Source: Acanthornis magna
Lineage: Eukaryota; Chordata; Aves; Passeriformes; Acanthizidae
Assembly: GCA_036785705.1 (NCBI GenBank)
Contig: JAWUZG010000001.1
Location: forward strand, 4,030,001 to 4,094,000
Direction: 5' to 3'
DNA length: 64,000 nucleotides
Under the pieces are notes generated by a model, which was given only the letters and a program-made list of their open reading frames with translations, was not told the DNA's origin and searched no databases. This document shows positions 59,801 through 64,000 of the stretch, one piece after another; position 1 is the first letter of the stretch; each line of letters starts with the position of its first letter. The translations under genes and the position numbers were made by a program.

Positions 59801-62800
59801 GATCAATTTACCTGGGTAAGATCCTGCACCAAATTGGGCACAGAGAGAGAGAGAGACAGACGTAGGAATAAATCACAGACCCTGTGACACCAAAGCCTTT
59901 GTGCTGGCTCGAGACCCCTCTTCTTCCCCAGCTAATGAACCAGTGATTAACAAAGGCTGCTCCCTTTCTGACAGTTTAATCGGTGATTTCTACTTTACAC
60001 TTTGGTTCACTTTGGCTTTTTTTAATCTTTATGAGGCAATTCTCACAAAGAGAGGAAGCGAACAGAAAATAACTCTCGGAGCAAGTAAGCCCTCATGTCA
60101 TAAAAGTGCAGTGAACAGATCTTATATGTTAGAAAATATTTATCTGACCAATAATGTTTGCATTTAGACCCAGTCAATAACAAACACCCAAATTACATTT
60201 AATATGAAAACGTTTAAAATGGGTTCATCTCTTCCAAATAAACATAGCACTAGTCATAATGGTGCTCTGCTGGAGCAAAGGCTCAGTGTATCTTGATTTA
60301 TTGTTCAACTTGAGTCTAATTGCTGCCTGTCTGATGTCTTTGGGAGCACGGGCTTCTATCGCTCATCTGAAAACCATTTCCTTTTCATTACTGAGGCACA
60401 CCAGGAATAAAGCCCAGCTCTCCCGAGACCCTGTGCAGGGTGGTCACCACAACTCTATTGCCTCTTTGAGGACTCTTTATATCTTTCATCTGATGACTCT
60501 AACAGGCCTTGCAGACACGTGTGAGGCTGTAGGATAAGTGGCATAGATATTTCTCTCCAAAAATAAGAGATGAGAAGCTGGAATCCGTGTGTCCTGGGCA
60601 GGTCTCAAACCACAGAGCCTCTGCATTAAAAGGGTGAACATCTCACCTAGGAGCTGTGGCTTCAAAGATGCTCCCCTTGCGCAAATTGTCATCCCCTGCT
60701 CCATTTTTACAGGAAAGGATGGATTGGTGTGCTGATTCATAAAAAGTCATCATTATACATCTAATCCCCCCTTTGAGAACATCTGTAACCTGGCTGACAC
60801 TACCTCAGGGCTGGATTTTCAGATGAGATGTGGCTCTTGCACTGCGGCACCTTTTCCCCATGAGCACCTTGACTGCTGGGAGTGGGAAACAGGAGATATT
60901 TTGTCCCTGAGGACTGATGAGCTCCACTGAACTGCTCAACTTCTGAAAACCCAGTACTTAATGGCTACTATAATGGTAGTTTCTGCAGCTCTGTAGTGTC
61001 ATTGCAGTCCTTGGACTACAGAAAACTAGGTGCCTGTTTTTCAGATGGAAAAGGTAGTGATTATGGTTGAATCTGTTCTCTCCCACTATTTCTCAGCGAC
61101 ATTTTGGCTTGTATTATCCCTCTATCTTCACCTATAACCTGAGTTTGATCATAACACACTTCTCTCTATCCTAAAAGGAGTGTGAAGTGTAAGTCATTAA
61201 ACCCTGAGAGGTGAATATAGATTTCAGTCTAACAAGTCAACTCTTGTTGAAGTGATACTTTTCGCAGTGGCTCTTTGGGCTTGTTTCATTTAAAAAATGG
61301 CAAGAAATTATATTCAGATTAGCTATAGAAGCATATGCCATTGATCAGAAAGGATACCTGGCAATTAAGCTAAGCAAAAAACTCACTAATATTTGGGATT
61401 TGGCTTTGCAGGAACACTGTGATGGTGACTTCACTCTTTGTTGATAAGATTTTGAGCACATTGAAAACATTTTCATATTAAGTGTGTTGGAAGGCAACTG
61501 AACAGGCTTAAACAGTCATGTTTGGTGAAATACATATTTTCAGGCAAAACAAGAATTTCTGCAGCAATACTTGTGGAAGGCTGCATGGGAGAAGGAGAGG
61601 AAATAAAACCCAAATGCCCCATGGTCCCTGATGTTTTCAAAATCACTGCTTAACTGCAGCTAAATAGACTGAACTGCACCTCCAAAATTAGGACAAACAC
61701 CTGCCCTGGGAGCTGACAGCATTCATACATTATCCTTTGCATATTCCAGCTGTAACAAGGGAAACTCCTGTGCCTTGTCTGCCAATTGCTCAGGAGCCAC
61801 CACCATGGATGGTGGCAGGGCTGTGCTGCTCTCTGGGGACCGTGGCTTGGATGTCCCCATCCAATGGGCACATGCCTGGAGTGGGGTCACACGTCCCCAG
61901 CGGGTTTGGACCCTCTCAGAGGGGCAGTGATGCTATTTCCCCACCAGGCTCAGGCTCCTCATTTAGAGCAATGCTAATTTTCCTGTCCCCTGGCTCGCTG
62001 GCAGACACTTCTGCCCCTCCTCCTTGTCCCAGAGACAGCTGCCTTGCTGCAGTGACAGTGACCTTACGATCTGAGAGTGCAAGGTTGCCAAATCTCATGA
62101 TAGATGACATTTTTCTGAAAACCTGCTCTTCTTGGGCTGAATCCAGAAGGTGAAGGAGAATAGAGTCCAACTCTTAAATTAATTCCACTATTTTAAAGCA
62201 GTCAATATTTTTGAACCTTAGACATTTTTAAAATGGAGTGTGCTCTGCTGGTTGGAGTCAAGGGATAGCCTGATGTATTAGTATAAACTTCTTACTGTGT
62301 GATGATGAGTATTTGCATATGGCAGATTCTGTCCTAGTTCATTTTATAATGAGACTAATCAGTTTTCATATAATTTCTCTGATTGTTGTTTCGTGAGGGG
62401 ACTACTGTACGTGGAGGGTTCCCAAAGCTCAGCTGCCAGCTTCATGTGAAGGGAGGACTGAAATAAATGGGAAATAAATGAGAGGAAGATGAACAAAGCC
62501 AATAGTTAAAGGGTCACAGCGGCAACTTCTTTGCAGGAGGAAAAACATTAATTAAATGTTCTTTCTCCATAACTTGTTTGGAAACAGAGACTGAAAAGCT
62601 GACCTGGGTGGTCTTGTTTCAAAGGAGTTAAAGGAACGATGTTTTCTTTGTGCAGAGGGGCCTGGAGAAATAGGCACAAGTTTTTCCTGCCCCAAGTGGG
62701 ACAAAAGAGTCAAGTGTGGGAACAAGTGCTGGGAAGGAGAGAGGTGGGCAGAAAATGGGCAAAATGCTGATCCTGGAAATCAGCAGTGCTGGCACCAATC

Positions 62801-64000
62801 AAGAGGGCAGGCTGTTAGTGAGGGCTGGCACTGGAGCTTGTGCTGCTGCTGACACAACACCGTGGCTGTGTCCTGGGCTGGGACAAGCCTTCTTCGGGGC
62901 AGGGCCAAGCAGCATCAACCCAAGGGAACTGAAAAGGTAGAAATTGTCATTAAATAAAGGCTGCCGCCATTATCATTCTGAAAAGCAATTGAGAATGGCG
63001 AAGTTCCCAATGCCTCCCAGTGCTCTCTACACAGATCTCACCCTATTTTGTAGTTACTGTTTTCCCCCTTTTCCCTTTTTATGGCTATTATTACTGAAAT
63101 TATTGCTGTGCAAACAGAGCGTCTGTCTATGTGAAACATTGAAGTTACAGTTTCACTCCTAGATGGCAATGTAAATTATTACATGGGCTACCCTATAATC
63201 TTTGGTCACATTCCACAGCAAGGTAATTGATTCCCAAGTCACTAAAGCTAACTAACATGACTGTAAATCAAATGCTTGAACAGTGTTTGCTATTAAAAAG
63301 TCAACATCTACAGTTGTTACTACACTGCAATTACGGGAAAAATGCTGATTTGCTCTAGACTTGGAGCAGGGAATGATTGTAGCCTCTCTTGAGACCTAGA
63401 GTGCGATAATTGGTGGTGAATGGTGGGTTTTTCCAGTGGTGATCCCATAGGTTGTCTCTGTGGTTATTCCCAGAGCCCTTACAGCATCACTGTTCCTGCA
63501 GCTGCCAGTGCTGGGCTTGGTACTTCCACCTACACGTGGCCAAGATAAATAAACCCTCTAGGAAGGGCACACAATCAGATTTTGAGCTGGGGCAGACCTG
63601 CAGTCAAGTCTGAGGATTGTGCCAATACACAGAAATCTGCTGCCTTCTGCTGCCACTGCCTGAGTCAAGTGAGAAATCTCATGACCTCTGAATTAATGCC
63701 TCTCGGCTACAGTCTACCCAGAAGTAGGACCATTTTTCAAGTCATGCCATTAGATTTTTAATTTTTAAGGATGATGCTGGACACTGGATCTGTGTGCTCT
63801 AGCCTTTGGTTCTTCAGAGCAGCTGGGACAGTGTGCAGCAGCCACTGCTTCGCTCTTCAACCCCACAGGAAAAGCTCTGGAGATCAGGATGTGGCTGCTC
63901 CTGGTGGCTTTCCATGCTGCTGGGTCCATGGGAGTGAGGACAATGTTACAAGGCTGCCTCAAGGAACAAGGATGTCACTTCTCAAGGTTTCAGATGTTTA
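53861..64000. other. Upstream flank of the CpG island, or further 5' intron
   Basis: This 10.1-kb stretch has no exon I can support. It is AT-rich at 59160-59620 and 61180-61520. It holds one short (AG)n run (59842-59856), many chance frames under 180 codons, and no recognisable CR1 copy. If FRMD4A also uses a more distal promoter, as in mammals, this would be intron; otherwise it is intergenic. Confidence 0.5.
59842..59856. repeat. (AG)n dinucleotide repeat
   Basis: Seven and a half AG units in the upstream flank; an ordinary microsatellite. Confidence 0.85.

Overview
The window looks like a stretch of a bird genome carrying the 5' part of one gene, FRMD4A, on the minus strand. The bird assignment rests on CR1-type LINE fragments, including one with the characteristic tandem ATTCTGTG-like 3' tail. 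It also rests on short, widely spaced vertebrate exons with canonical splice sites in otherwise non-coding DNA. I cannot name the species.

Three coding exons are clear, and they read from right to left. The exon at 36829-36894 opens with the start codon and encodes 22 residues beginning MTEGRRCQVHLLDD. The exon at 6846-6940 continues with PKLLAKELLDLVASHF. The exon at 338-430 encodes GHLNWLQLDRRVLEHDF and runs off the left side into a further intron. All three have good acceptors and donors, and their phases fit (0/0, 0/2, 2/2). Joined, they give the first 84 residues of the FRMD4A FERM domain (the ubiquitin-like F1 lobe). The introns between them are about 6.4 and 29.9 kb.

About 16 kb upstream of the ATG exon lies a strong CpG island (52.0-53.9 kb, densest at 53.0-53.5 kb). 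Its minus strand has a usable splice donor after 53134. I propose it as a FRMD4A promoter with a 5' exon. A perfect CRE palindrome about 0.56 kb upstream of the ATG exon could mark a second, intronic start.

The rest is intron or upstream flank: CR1 fragments at 12.67-13.09, 33.84-34.19, 42.54-42.71 and 43.18-43.23 kb, a doubtful one at 51.05 kb, short simple repeats, and several non-repetitive stretches that look like candidate enhancers. The oddest piece is 2945-3970, where one plus-strand frame has only two internal stops in about 340 codons. It may be the remains of a coding sequence or retrocopy, but I recognise no family. I found no RNA genes, CRISPR arrays, intact mobile elements or other complete genes. 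Most of the longer open frames here are chance frames.
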